From positions 1-58,261 of the forward strand of contig CAJOOC010000063.1 of NCBI GenBank assembly GCA_905236165.1: a stretch of DNA of 58,261 bases. Reading direction: 5' to 3'. Shown here piece after piece: positions 8,357-16,762 of this stretch (its first letter is position 1; every line of letters starts with the position of its first letter). A program made the translations under genes and the position numbers. Under the pieces are notes generated by a model that was given only the letters and a program-made list of their open reading frames with translations, did no database searches and had not been told where the DNA came from. This stretch comes from an uncultured Prevotella sp. (GTDB taxonomy: Bacteria; Bacteroidota; Bacteroidia; Bacteroidales; Bacteroidaceae).

Positions 8357-9685
8357 ATGAAGAAACTATTTACCCTTATCGTTGCACTTGTTGCAACACT
8401 GTCTGTCAACGCGGAGACTATCGGTAATACCGACAACACAAGTGGCTGGTGGACTGCATTCTCTGATGTTTACACCGTGAAGAAAGGCGAGAAGGCCGTG
8501 GTGACATTCGTGAACCACAATCCCGGCACTGGTTCGAACTGGTATTACAACTGGCTCTTAGTGGGTCTGAACCCCGGTGCTGAGGGACCGAAGACTTTGG
8601 GAGCCGCTTACACTCCTGACAACGAACTGGGTGCTCTCCGCGCCGACAACTACGGATGGGGTAAGTACTTTGACAAGCCTGGTGAGGACCCTGCAGGATG
8701 GGCTGCCTCTTACGAAAATACCTACGACTGGACAGACCTTCCCGGCCTGCTCAATGGTGCAGAGGTTGAGGCTACTATTTATCAGGATGATGCCGGCAAG
8801 CTGAATGTCAACGTGCTGACCAAGAAGAACGGCAACACCTATACATACGACGTTGTCACCAAAGAGGCTCTGACAACGGAGGGCTTCAGCTTTTTCTTCT
8901 CTGTGGATAATGCTCACCTGACTGACTTCACTGTAGCAATCGAGAAGCAAGCCGTTGCTTCTACCCACACTTATGACTTTACCGCATGGAGCGCAGAGAC
9001 AGTGGCTGCTCTGAAGGCTGAGCTCAACAGCACAGCCCCATTGTGGACCGACATTGAGAAGGAAGCATGGGATACTCCTGCTGAGCTGGCTGCAGGCAAC
9101 TGCTTCTGGAACTATGGCGGCAAGGAATATGCCGACGAGGAACTGACAGCCAACGGCGTTGTCATTGCTGAGACAAAGGGCCTGAAGTTTGGAGGCATGA
9201 GCAAGCGCGGACAGCTCGCCATCGCAGTGAACTATGGCGGACACGTAGGTACTAACTTCGGTCCTTACAATGGTCCTTGCTACCTCTGGTTGGGCAACAA
9301 GGTGGACTATTTCCTCATTCCTGACGTACCAGCAGGTTCTTCTATCACCATCGGTGTTGAGAGCCACAAAAACGGTGCTACTGAGGGTGAGGATTCTGAC
9401 CCACGCGGCATTCAGCTCTCTATCGACGGTACAAACCTCGGTGAGGCCTTCACTCCAACTCTGTATGCAGAGAACACATGGACAGTGCCAGCAGGTACAG
9501 GTAATGTTACCGTTAAGGTGCAGGCTACATCTGGCTGCCATCTCTACTTCATCGACATCAAGGGTGGCTCAAGCGTGAAGGCTGCGCAGGCAGCTCCTGC
9601 AAAGGTTCAGCCTAAGAAGGTGCTGACGAAGGACGGCATCATCATCGGTGGCAAGTATAACATTGGTGGTGCAAGGGTTAAGTAA
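8357..9685 (+). CDS. Secreted protein of unknown function
   Basis: 442 residues from the ATG at 8357 (MKKLFTLIVALVATLSVNA, a clear signal peptide). The longer ORF from 8219 is rejected because its first 46 residues are the translated 8-bp array (FRYVVIPLCRYSVI). The mature protein looks beta-rich, with two related halves; the second begins near STHTYDFTAWSAETVAALKA. It ends in a short tail KYNIGGARVK, as seen on Bacteroidales secreted proteins. I recognise no catalytic motif. Its position just upstream of a GH105 hydrolase suggests a carbohydrate-related extracellular role, which is inference. A hairpin terminator follows. Confidence 0.75.
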   Translation: MKKLFTLIVALVATLSVNAETIGNTDNTSGWWTAFSDVYTVKKGEKAVVTFVNHNPGTGSNWYYNWLLVGLNPGAEGPKTLGAAYTPDNELGALRADNYGWGKYFDKPGEDPAGWAASYENTYDWTDLPGLLNGAEVEATIYQDDAGKLNVNVLTKKNGNTYTYDVVTKEALTTEGFSFFFSVDNAHLTDFTVAIEKQAVASTHTYDFTAWSAETVAALKAELNSTAPLWTDIEKEAWDTPAELAAGNCFWNYGGKEYADEELTANGVVIAETKGLKFGGMSKRGQLAIAVNYGGHVGTNFGPYNGPCYLWLGNKVDYFLIPDVPAGSSITIGVESHKNGATEGEDSDPRGIQLSIDGTNLGEAFTPTLYAENTWTVPAGTGNVTVKVQATSGCHLYFIDIKGGSSVKAAQAAPAKVQPKKVLTKDGIIIGGKYNIGGARVK

Positions 9686-9699
9686 ATGACATTATAATA

Positions 9700-9740
9700 A
9701 AAGGACACTGCGCACGGGCGTGGTGTCCTTTATTGGGTTT
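9700..9740 (+). terminator. Probable terminator after the secreted protein
   Basis: AAAGGACAC (9700-9708) pairs with GTGTCCTTT (9723-9731), followed by a T-rich stretch (ATTGGGTTTT). Confidence 0.6.
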
Positions 9741-9743
9741 TCG

Positions 9744-9839
9744 TGATAACGATATAACGCAATAACGCAATAACGATATAACGTGATAACGGTATAACGA
9801 CGTAACGTGATAACGAAATAACGGTATAACGTGATAACG
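9744..9839. repeat. 8-bp NNNTAACG tandem array 2 (12 units)
   Basis: Twelve uninterrupted 8-base units such as TGATAACG, ATATAACG, CAATAACG and GTATAACG. Only the first two or three bases of each unit vary. The array ends 18 bases before the GH105 start. Confidence 0.95.
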
Positions 9840-9857
9840 ACAATAATTATTAAAGAA

Positions 9858-11438
9858 ATGAAGAATTGCGCTCTTCTTTTATTGCTGCTGATGGCGGTGC
9901 TGCAGCCGGCTTGCGCCGTGACGTTCGACGAGACGACACGCTACAGCAAGGTCGTCATCAACTCTCGACTGAGTGATTTCTATGCCAACACGAAGCAGAC
10001 GGGCTTCGACGTGTATGATGCCAATGGCACGAAGGTCAAGCCTTCGGCCAAGCCCGGCAACCTGGGCCTTGACTATGTGCTGGGCCTTGTGGGCAAGGCC
10101 GTGCTTGAAGCTGCCGACTACTATAGCGGCAAGGACGATGAGGCGGCTAAGGGATGGTATCGCACCTTGGAGAACTATGGCAATGCCTTCTATGCCACCG
10201 TGCCTACCTCGGGAGGCAGCCTCGACGACCTTAACGCCACGAAGATCTACACGCTGCTCTATGAGCTCTCAAGGGGGAAGTTCGCCGGTGTGGCCAATGC
10301 CGCCACAACCGCTAACGCCCTCAGCGCCATGCAGAATGCAGCAAAGGGACTGAAGGCACACGACAAGACCTACAGCATCGCGGCCTCTACCCTCAGCGAT
10401 GCCGCAGGCGGGTGGTTCCATAAGAGCGGATATGTAAACCAGCTGTGGCTCGACGGACAGTATATGGGGCCGGCACTGCTGGCACAACTCGTCACCCTCA
10501 ACACCCTCAATGGAGGCACACCAGTGGTGAAGGTGGACTTCCAGGAGCCCTGGAAGGTGATAATGAACCAGTTTGACATCACATGGCGTTACCTCTGGAA
10601 CGATGAGACGGGACTGCTCTATCACGCCTTCTCTGCCACGCCAACGGCATCAACGTCGGCTGCGGCATGGGGACAGGAAGGAGTCTACCACTCACAGGAG
10701 TACTGGGGACGTGCCGAGGGATGGTATTTCCTCGCTCTCATAGATGTTATGGAGCAGATGCAGCTGGCAGGCATGACAGGCAGCGCCGACTATGCCACGC
10801 TCCGCACATACCTCAACAAGATGGCGGCAGGCCTCGCTGCAAAGCAGGATGCACAGACGGGATGCTGGTATCAGCTGCTGAACTATGATGCATCGTTCGC
10901 TGCCGACACGTATAAGGGAAAGAAATATAACTCCGTCAATAACTATATAGAATCATCGGCCACGGCTATCTTCATCGCATCCTACCTGAAGGGACAGCGA
11001 CTGGGAATGTTCGATACTGACTATACCGCTGTGGCAAAGAAGGCCTACAAAGGTTTCGTGGAGCAGTTTATCGTTGATGACGGCAACGGGGGGGTGCACC
11101 TCATAGGCTCTTGCCGCTCGGCAGGGCTATGCGGCAGCAATAAGCGAGACGGCTCTGCGGCATACTATCTGCTCGGACCGGACGTGACACGCGTTACTGC
11201 AGAGATGAAGCAGACAGAGGGAAAGGTGCTGGGAGCATTCATCCTCGCTGCTGTGGAGTATGAGCGCATGGCTGATGCAACGGCCCTCGCATGCGTATAT
11301 AATAATAAGGAACGCGAGGCTGCGAAGAAATACCTTGCACAAAACAAAGTGCTGATAGAGACGCCCCAAGGCGCCTACAGCGCAGAGGGAAGAAAAAGCC
11401 CCACCCCATCCCTCCCCAAAGGGAGGGGGACGGAATAA
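9858..11438 (+). CDS. GH88/GH105 unsaturated rhamnogalacturonyl hydrolase-like protein
   Basis: 526 residues from the ATG at 9858 (MKNCALLLLLLMAVLQPACA signal peptide). The upstream in-frame ATG at 9831 lies in the 8-bp array. The alpha/alpha-barrel carries GH105 landmarks: LWLDGQYMGPALLAQ, whose Asp199 aligns with the catalytic Asp of YteR; SQEYWGRAEGWYFLALIDVM; and SSATAIFIASYLKG. The family removes the unsaturated uronic acid left by pectin lyases, and the signal peptide suggests periplasmic action. The last 14 or so residues (SPTPSLPKGRGTE) are not part of the fold. They are encoded by a CCCCTCC/GGGAGGGG dispersed repeat that supplies the C-terminus up to the stop. Confidence 0.88.
   Translation: MKNCALLLLLLMAVLQPACAVTFDETTRYSKVVINSRLSDFYANTKQTGFDVYDANGTKVKPSAKPGNLGLDYVLGLVGKAVLEAADYYSGKDDEAAKGWYRTLENYGNAFYATVPTSGGSLDDLNATKIYTLLYELSRGKFAGVANAATTANALSAMQNAAKGLKAHDKTYSIAASTLSDAAGGWFHKSGYVNQLWLDGQYMGPALLAQLVTLNTLNGGTPVVKVDFQEPWKVIMNQFDITWRYLWNDETGLLYHAFSATPTASTSAAAWGQEGVYHSQEYWGRAEGWYFLALIDVMEQMQLAGMTGSADYATLRTYLNKMAAGLAAKQDAQTGCWYQLLNYDASFAADTYKGKKYNSVNNYIESSATAIFIASYLKGQRLGMFDTDYTAVAKKAYKGFVEQFIVDDGNGGVHLIGSCRSAGLCGSNKRDGSAAYYLLGPDVTRVTAEMKQTEGKVLGAFILAAVEYERMADATALACVYNNKEREAAKKYLAQNKVLIETPQGAYSAEGRKSPTPSLPKGRGTE
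11395..11433 (+). repeat. CCCCTCC/GGGAGGGG dispersed element forming the GH105 C-terminus
   Basis: CCCCACCCCATCCCTCCCCA then AAGGGAGGGGG, a self-complementary GC-rich element. A near copy (CCCCACCCCGACCCTCCCCA) lies right after ettA at 13221. Confidence 0.8.
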
Positions 11439-11519
11439 CGGCAGGACGTGATAACGACATACCGATATAACGTTATATCGACAGCCGTAATACCGTGATA
11501 ACGATATACCGTTATACCG
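11435..11519. repeat. 8-bp array 3 (degenerate)
   Basis: Units such as TGATAACG, ATATAACG, TTATATCG, ATATACCG and TTATACCG keep the 8-base period with more drift than array 2. The array fills the spacer between the GH105 gene and ettA. Confidence 0.85.
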
Positions 11520-11534
11520 AAAGACTTGAAAACA

Positions 11535-13220
11535 ATGGACGATAAGAAGATTATATTCTCAATGGTGGGGGTGAGCAAGATTATCCCTCAGAACCAGAAA
11601 CAGATTTTGAAGAACATCTATCTCTCCTTCTTCTATGGAGCGAAGATAGGTATAGTGGGTCTCAACGGCGCAGGTAAGTCTACGCTGATGAAGATCATTG
11701 CCGGACTGGAGCAGCCTACGCAGGGCGAGGTGGTGTGGAGCCCGGGATATACCGTGGGCTATTTGCCACAGGACCCGCCTCTCGACGAGACGAAGAGCGT
11801 GATGGACAATGTGCGCGAAGGCGTGCAGCATGTTTATGATGCCCTGAAGGAGTATGACGAGATAAACCAGAAGTTCGGACTGGAGGAGTACTATGGCGAC
11901 CCCGACAAGATGGACAAGCTGATGCAGCGACAGGCCGAGGTGCAGGACATCATCGATTCTACCGATGCATGGAACATGGACTCGAAGCTGGAGCGCGCTA
12001 TGGCAGCCCTGCACTGCCCGCCAGGGGAGAGCAGCGTGCAGACACTCTCAGGAGGTGAGCGCAGGCGTGTGGCACTGTGCCGACTGCTATTGCAGAAGCC
12101 CGATGTTCTGCTGCTCGATGAGCCCACCAACCACCTCGACGCAGAGTCGATAGACTGGCTGGAGCAGCACCTGCAGCAGTATGAGGGCACCGTCATTGCC
12201 GTGACCCACGACCGTTACTTCCTCGACGATGTGTCGGAGTGGATATTGGAGCTGGACCGTGGCGAGGGAATACCCTGGCGAGGCAACTACTCTTCATGGC
12301 TCGACCAGAAGACACAGCGTATGGCGCAGGAGGAGAAGACCGCCTCTAAGCGACAGAAGGCCCTGCAGCGCGAGCTGGAGTGGATACGCATGGCACCGAA
12401 GGCACGTCAGGCTAAGGGTAAGGCACGTCTGAACTCTTACGACGCTATGCTCAACGAAGAGCAGAAGGAACGCGAGGAGAAGCTGGAGATATTCATCCCC
12501 AATGGTCCGCGCCTGGGCAACAAGGTGCTGGAGGCCAAGGGTGTGGCGAAGGCCTATGGTGACAAGGTGCTCTTCAAGGACCTGAACTTCATGTTGCCGC
12601 CTAACGGCATCGTAGGTGTCATAGGACCGAACGGAGCGGGCAAGACAACGCTCTTCCGACTCATCATGGGTCTGGAGCAGCCCGATGCCGGCACCTTCGA
12701 GGTGGGCGAGACGGTGAAGTTGGCCTATGTGGACCAGCAGCACAAGGACATTGACCCAAAGAAGAGCGTCTATGAGGTGGTGAGCCAGGGTGTGGAAACG
12801 TTCCGCATGGGAGGTCGCGACGTGAATGCCCGTGCCTACCTCTCACGCTTTAACTTCTCGGGTAACGACCAGGGGAAGCTCTGCGGCGTCCTCTCCGGAG
12901 GTGAGCGAAACCGCCTGCAGCTGGCTTTGGCACTGAAGCAGGAGGGTAACGTGCTGCTGCTCGACGAGCCCACGAACGATATCGATGTGAACACCCTGCG
13001 TGCACTGGAGGAAGGTCTTGAGGCCTTCGCAGGCTGCGCCGTCGTGATAAGCCACGACCGATGGTTCCTCGACCGTATCTGTACGCATATCCTGGCATAC
13101 GAAGGAGACGGCAATGTATTCTTCTTTGAAGGCTCATATTCTGATTACGAGATAAACAAGGCGCGCCGACTCGGCACCGACGAGATTAAGCGTCCGAGAT
13201 ACAGAAAGCTGTTGGAATAG
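11535..13220 (+). CDS. ettA: Energy-dependent translational throttle protein EttA (ABC-F)
   Basis: About 561 residues from ATG 11535; an in-frame ATG at 11526 is an alternative. It is a soluble ABC-F ATPase that binds the ribosomal E site and gates early elongation according to ATP/ADP. Two ABC domains are visible. The first has Walker A GLNGAGKST, signature LSGGERRRVALCRLLL and Walker B LLLDEPTNHLD. The second has GPNGAGKTT, LSGGERNRLQLALAL and LLLDEPTNDID followed by VNTLRALEE, the EttA hallmark. The linker between them contains MAPKARQAKGKARLNSY, typical of the P-site tRNA interaction motif. Length and motif order are normal. It stands alone between repeat arrays and is unrelated in function to its neighbours. 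Confidence 0.95.
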   Translation: MDDKKIIFSMVGVSKIIPQNQKQILKNIYLSFFYGAKIGIVGLNGAGKSTLMKIIAGLEQPTQGEVVWSPGYTVGYLPQDPPLDETKSVMDNVREGVQHVYDALKEYDEINQKFGLEEYYGDPDKMDKLMQRQAEVQDIIDSTDAWNMDSKLERAMAALHCPPGESSVQTLSGGERRRVALCRLLLQKPDVLLLDEPTNHLDAESIDWLEQHLQQYEGTVIAVTHDRYFLDDVSEWILELDRGEGIPWRGNYSSWLDQKTQRMAQEEKTASKRQKALQRELEWIRMAPKARQAKGKARLNSYDAMLNEEQKEREEKLEIFIPNGPRLGNKVLEAKGVAKAYGDKVLFKDLNFMLPPNGIVGVIGPNGAGKTTLFRLIMGLEQPDAGTFEVGETVKLAYVDQQHKDIDPKKSVYEVVSQGVETFRMGGRDVNARAYLSRFNFSGNDQGKLCGVLSGGERNRLQLALALKQEGNVLLLDEPTNDIDVNTLRALEEGLEAFAGCAVVISHDRWFLDRICTHILAYEGDGNVFFFEGSYSDYEINKARRLGTDEIKRPRYRKLLE

Positions 13221-13251
13221 CCCCACCCCGACCCTCCCCAAGGGGAAGGGG
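13221..13251. repeat. CCCCTCC/GGGG dispersed element
   Basis: CCCCACCCCGACCCTCCCCA followed by AGGGGAAGGGGCG, immediately after the ettA stop. It is a near copy of the element inside the GH105 tail. Confidence 0.75.
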
Positions 13252-13253
13252 CG

Positions 13254-13336
13254 AGATTACGGGATAACGGTATAACGTTATAACGAAAGCGGTATAACGT
13301 TATAACGTGATAACGGTATAACGAAGAAGAAATAAC
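13254..13336. repeat. 8-bp array 4
   Basis: GATTACGG then units GGATAACG, GTATAACG, TTATAACG, (AAAGCG), GTATAACG, TTATAACG, TGATAACG and GTATAACG. It ends at the glf start region. Confidence 0.9.
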
Positions 13337-13337
13337 G

Positions 13338-14573
13338 ATGATGAGTTTTGATTACTTAATTGTCGGCTCCGGCCTCTTCGGAGCTACCATAGCCTATAAG
13401 GCACGTCAGGCTGGCAAGACTTGCTTGGTGATTGACAAGCGCCCACACCTGGGCGGTAATGTGTATTGTGAACCCGTGGCGGTGGCTGATGCCGACGGCA
13501 AGGGCGAGCACGTCATCAACGTGCATAAGTACGGTGCACATATCTTCCATACCTCCAACAAGGAGGTGTGGGACTTTGTCAACGGCATCGTGGAGTTCAA
13601 CAGATATACCAACTGCCCTGTGGCCAACTATAAGGGTGAGTTGTATAACCTGCCGTTCAATATGAACACCTTTAATAAGATGTGGCCTGATGTGCATACC
13701 CCTGCCGAGGCGATGGCGAGGATAGAGGAGCAGCGCGCACCATTCAATGGCGCTCACGCTCCCATACCGCAGAACCTGGAGGAGCAGGCCATCAGCCTCG
13801 TGGGACACGATATATACACCAAACTCATCAAGGACTATACGGAGAAGCAGTGGGGCAGGGACTGCAAAGACTTGCCGGCTTTTATCATCAAACGTCTGCC
13901 CGTGAGGCTGATATTTGATAATAACTACTTCAACGACCGCTATCAGGGCATTCCTATAGGTGGATATAACAAACTCATTGACGGACTGCTCGAGGGTACG
14001 GAATGTATGACGGGCATTGACTTCAAGGACTGTGAGCGCAGCTTCAACAGCGAGACAGGACTGTGGGATGTTAGATGTTCATCCTTAAATGTTCAATGTT
14101 CAATGTTCAATGTTCAATGTGGTAAGATCATCTACACCGGCCCTATCGACGAGTATTTCGGCTACAGGCTCGGCAAGCTCGACTGGCGCACCGTCTCCTT
14201 TAAGACCCGCATTGAGGACACACCGAACTATCAGGGCAATGCGGTGGTGAACTATACCTCGCATGATGAGCCCTATACCCGTGTCATAGAGCACAAGCAC
14301 TTTGAGATGTTCGGGCAGGAGGTTTATGACTGTCCCAAGACGGTGGTGAGTGAGGAATACTCTACGGAGTATCAGGAGGGCATGGAGCAGTTCTACCCCG
14401 TGAACGATGAGCGCAATAACAAGCTGGCTGAGCAGTACCGTGCTTTGGCCGAGCAGGAGAAAAACGTCGTATTCGGTGGCCGTTTAGGGCAGTACCGATA
14501 CTATGACATGGCACCCGTCATTGAGCAGGCACTGAAGGCTTCAGAGGCTTTCAGGCGCTGCTCATTGGGGTGA
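13338..14573 (+). CDS. glf: UDP-galactopyranose mutase with an in-frame repeat insert
   Basis: 411 residues; the next codon (13341) is also ATG. It is a flavoenzyme converting UDP-galactopyranose to UDP-galactofuranose for surface glycans. An FAD-binding GSGLFGATIA motif sits at residues 10-20, followed by the family signatures HLGGNVY, YGAHIFHT, YTEKQWG, GIPIGGYNKLID and RLGKLDWRTVSF. Residues about 245-261 (VRCSSLNVQCSMFNVQC) are foreign to the fold. They are encoded by four tandem 7-base ATGTTCA units like the intergenic arrays elsewhere in the window. Seven is not a multiple of three, so loss or gain of one unit would break the frame. The reading frame is intact here. A perfect hairpin follows the gene. 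Confidence 0.93.
   Translation: MMSFDYLIVGSGLFGATIAYKARQAGKTCLVIDKRPHLGGNVYCEPVAVADADGKGEHVINVHKYGAHIFHTSNKEVWDFVNGIVEFNRYTNCPVANYKGELYNLPFNMNTFNKMWPDVHTPAEAMARIEEQRAPFNGAHAPIPQNLEEQAISLVGHDIYTKLIKDYTEKQWGRDCKDLPAFIIKRLPVRLIFDNNYFNDRYQGIPIGGYNKLIDGLLEGTECMTGIDFKDCERSFNSETGLWDVRCSSLNVQCSMFNVQCGKIIYTGPIDEYFGYRLGKLDWRTVSFKTRIEDTPNYQGNAVVNYTSHDEPYTRVIEHKHFEMFGQEVYDCPKTVVSEEYSTEYQEGMEQFYPVNDERNNKLAEQYRALAEQEKNVVFGGRLGQYRYYDMAPVIEQALKASEAFRRCSLG
14086..14119 (+). repeat. 7-bp ATGTTCA tandem repeat inside glf
   Basis: After TTAA come four consecutive ATGTTCA units and a partial fifth (14089-14120). Three units equal seven codons, giving the peptide repeat NVQCSMF. The same unit occurs in the intergenic tail at 58245-58261. 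Confidence 0.95.
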
Positions 14574-14606
14574 CGTGGAACCGTTGATACTCCATCCAAA
14601 AGTAAT

Positions 14607-14640
14607 AGACCGTCCATTAGCGTGTAATGGACGGTCTTCT
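14607..14640. terminator. Bidirectional terminator between glf and the GH35 gene
   Basis: AGACCGTCCATTA (14607-14619) and TAATGGACGGTCT (14625-14637) form a perfect 13-bp stem with a 5-base loop between convergent genes. Confidence 0.8.
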
Positions 14641-14714
14641 ATTGCGTTCTTGTGATTGTTGCAAAGGTGTTTTTGCGTACTGCCTTAGCGGCCTGACGCG
14701 GTGCTTTCAGTGCG

Positions 14715-16760
14715 TTATTGCCCTGTTGCTCCCGGTGCGGCATCGTTGCCAGTGGAGAGGCTGGAGGCACCGGTGGTTTTGGTGTTTCCTGTGGTGATGG
14801 TGGTTGCGTTTTTTTCGGTAGGTTTCTGTGGCATGCGGTCACGGTGCAGCACGTCAACGATTGGAGTTGTGATACCGCTGACAGTGGCTTTAGCAGGTCC
14901 GGCGATGTCGAGGATGACGATATCGTTGAGGCCCTTCTTTAGCCAGCAGCCTGGCAGGTAGAGGGTCTGCTGCGGACCTACTTCCCAGAAACGTCCGAGG
15001 CAGTGGCCGTTGACCCATACGAGGCCTTTGCCCCATGAGGACATGTCGAGGTAGGTGTCGCCAATCTTCTTCACCTTGAAGGAGGCACGGTAGTAGGCGG
15101 GGCTGCTGCTGGAGGCCTGAGATAATACTGCGGGCTCTTGTACTGTTGGAGGCACGGGGATGGCGCTCATGTCGTCGAGGTGCTGTGAGAGGGCTGCGCC
15201 TTCCATTACGGGGAAGAGGTATGTCTGCCACTCTTTCAGGTTGTAGGTCAGTTCGTCTTTGCCCTGCGTGGTGATGAGCTCTACTTTGTTGGTGATGCCC
15301 TTGCGGTCGTGGATGAGACGGCTGTAGTTGATGCGTCCCATTGCCTCTACAAAGATGTCGAGGGTGGTGCCTTCGGCGATGTCCTTGTCTATGCGCAACA
15401 GACACTCTCCCTTGCCGCCATCGCTGTTGCCGCGATAGAAACGTCCGATTTCATCGTCGCCAAGGTATATGATGCCATAGTCGCAGAGGTCGTTGATGCG
15501 CAGCAGCGTTCCGGCCTTCACGGCGGGCAGCGTGGTGGTGTAGAGTATGCTACCGTAGCCTTGGTTATACTGCTCCATAGGCTGCAGGTCGCGACTGTTG
15601 ATGGCTGTAGGCATGTTGCCAGCCCGAAGGAGCGGCATCATCTCTGTGAAGGTGATGGCTGGGATGGAGATGACGGGGATGGGCTTCGGCACGGATGGCA
15701 GTTTCTCCTTGCTATATTGCTGCAGGAGGCTGCGCAGCTCGTAGTACTTCTCCGTGGCACGGCCCTGCTCGCTGATGGGAGCATCGTAGTCGTAGGAGGT
15801 GCAGTCGGGTGCGAACCCTTTGTTGTTGGCTCCTGCCCACCAGGCGAAGGAGGTGCCGCCATGAGTCATGTAGAGTGAAAAGGAGATATCGTTCTCCAGC
15901 ATTGTCTTGATGCCGCTGACCATTGCAGCGGCAGGACGCGTCTCGTGTTTGCTGCCCCAGCCGTCAAACCAGCCGCTCCAGTATTCGGAGCACATCATGG
16001 GACTGTCGGGCCGCAGCTCACGCAGACGGCGGAACTGCTTCAGCACGTCGGTGCCGGTGCCGAAGTTCATGGTCCACAGCAGGTCGGGGAGGGCGTTCTT
16101 CTCGAAGTTGGTGGACCAGTCGCACTGGAAGAGCAGCGTCTTGTCGAAGCCCACCTTGCGAAGGATGTCGCGGATAGATGAGACGTAAGGCTTGTCCTCG
16201 CCGTAGGAGCCGTATTCGTTCTCTACCTGCACCATGATGATGGGGCCGCCCTTGTCGGCAGTGAGGGGTGCGAGCTGTTCGCCCACCTTTTCCTCAAAGA
16301 GCTTCACGCGCTCCATGAAGTATGGGTCTTTCTCGCGCAGCTTGATGTCACGCTTCTTCAGCAGCCACCACGGCAGGCCACCCATCTCCCATTCAGCGCA
16401 GACGTAGGGTCCGGGGCGCACGATGACCTTCATGCCATGCTTCTGGCAGAGACGCACAAAGGCTGCGATGTCGTTCTGGCCGGAGAAGTCGAAGACGCCC
16501 TCCTGCTGTTCGTGGATGTTCCAGAAGACATACATACAGACGGCATTCATGCCCAGTGCCTTGCACATCTGGATGCGGTGCTCCCAGTAGGGACGCGGGA
16601 TGCGGGGATAGTGCAGCTCGGCGGCGCGGATGCCTTTGGCTACAGACAGTTGCTCAGGGGTGAGCTCGGGAAGGCGACCTACGGCCTTGCTCTCAGGCGC
16701 TGAGGCCGCGGATGGCAGGGACAGAGCAAGGAACAGGAGAAGGGAAAGAATCTTGTTCAT
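14715..16760 (-). CDS. GH35 beta-galactosidase
   Basis: 681 residues with signal peptide MNKILSLLLFLALSLPSAASA; probably periplasmic. The TIM barrel starts at AAELHYPRIPRPYWEHRI (about 46). The catalytic acid is Glu182 in VENEYG and the nucleophile Glu259 in MCSEYWSGWFDGWG. C-terminal beta-sandwich domains end near residue 630 (WVNGHCLGRFWEVGPQQTLY). Two oddities: the strand that normally precedes the barrel ('...DGKPF.I.') is replaced by LPELTPEQLSVAKGIR, and about 40 low-complexity residues (TTITTGNTKTTGASS) extend the C-terminus past the usual end. The upstream secreted-protein gene ends 2 bases before the start, so they are one transcript. The substrate is probably a plant or host beta-galactoside. 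Confidence 0.9.
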   Translation of the reverse strand: MNKILSLLLFLALSLPSAASAPESKAVGRLPELTPEQLSVAKGIRAAELHYPRIPRPYWEHRIQMCKALGMNAVCMYVFWNIHEQQEGVFDFSGQNDIAAFVRLCQKHGMKVIVRPGPYVCAEWEMGGLPWWLLKKRDIKLREKDPYFMERVKLFEEKVGEQLAPLTADKGGPIIMVQVENEYGSYGEDKPYVSSIRDILRKVGFDKTLLFQCDWSTNFEKNALPDLLWTMNFGTGTDVLKQFRRLRELRPDSPMMCSEYWSGWFDGWGSKHETRPAAAMVSGIKTMLENDISFSLYMTHGGTSFAWWAGANNKGFAPDCTSYDYDAPISEQGRATEKYYELRSLLQQYSKEKLPSVPKPIPVISIPAITFTEMMPLLRAGNMPTAINSRDLQPMEQYNQGYGSILYTTTLPAVKAGTLLRINDLCDYGIIYLGDDEIGRFYRGNSDGGKGECLLRIDKDIAEGTTLDIFVEAMGRINYSRLIHDRKGITNKVELITTQGKDELTYNLKEWQTYLFPVMEGAALSQHLDDMSAIPVPPTVQEPAVLSQASSSSPAYYRASFKVKKIGDTYLDMSSWGKGLVWVNGHCLGRFWEVGPQQTLYLPGCWLKKGLNDIVILDIAGPAKATVSGITTPIVDVLHRDRMPQKPTEKNATTITTGNTKTTGASSLSTGNDAAPGATGQ

Positions 16761-16762
16761 GA

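Noticed and set aside
8558-9541. 327-residue minus-strand ORF
   Set aside because: Shadow of the secreted-protein gene 8357-9685; no signal or domain, Cys-rich composition typical of an antisense frame.
8226-9839. CRISPR array
   Set aside because: Repeats are 8 bases with no spacers of 25-40 bases and no cas genes nearby.
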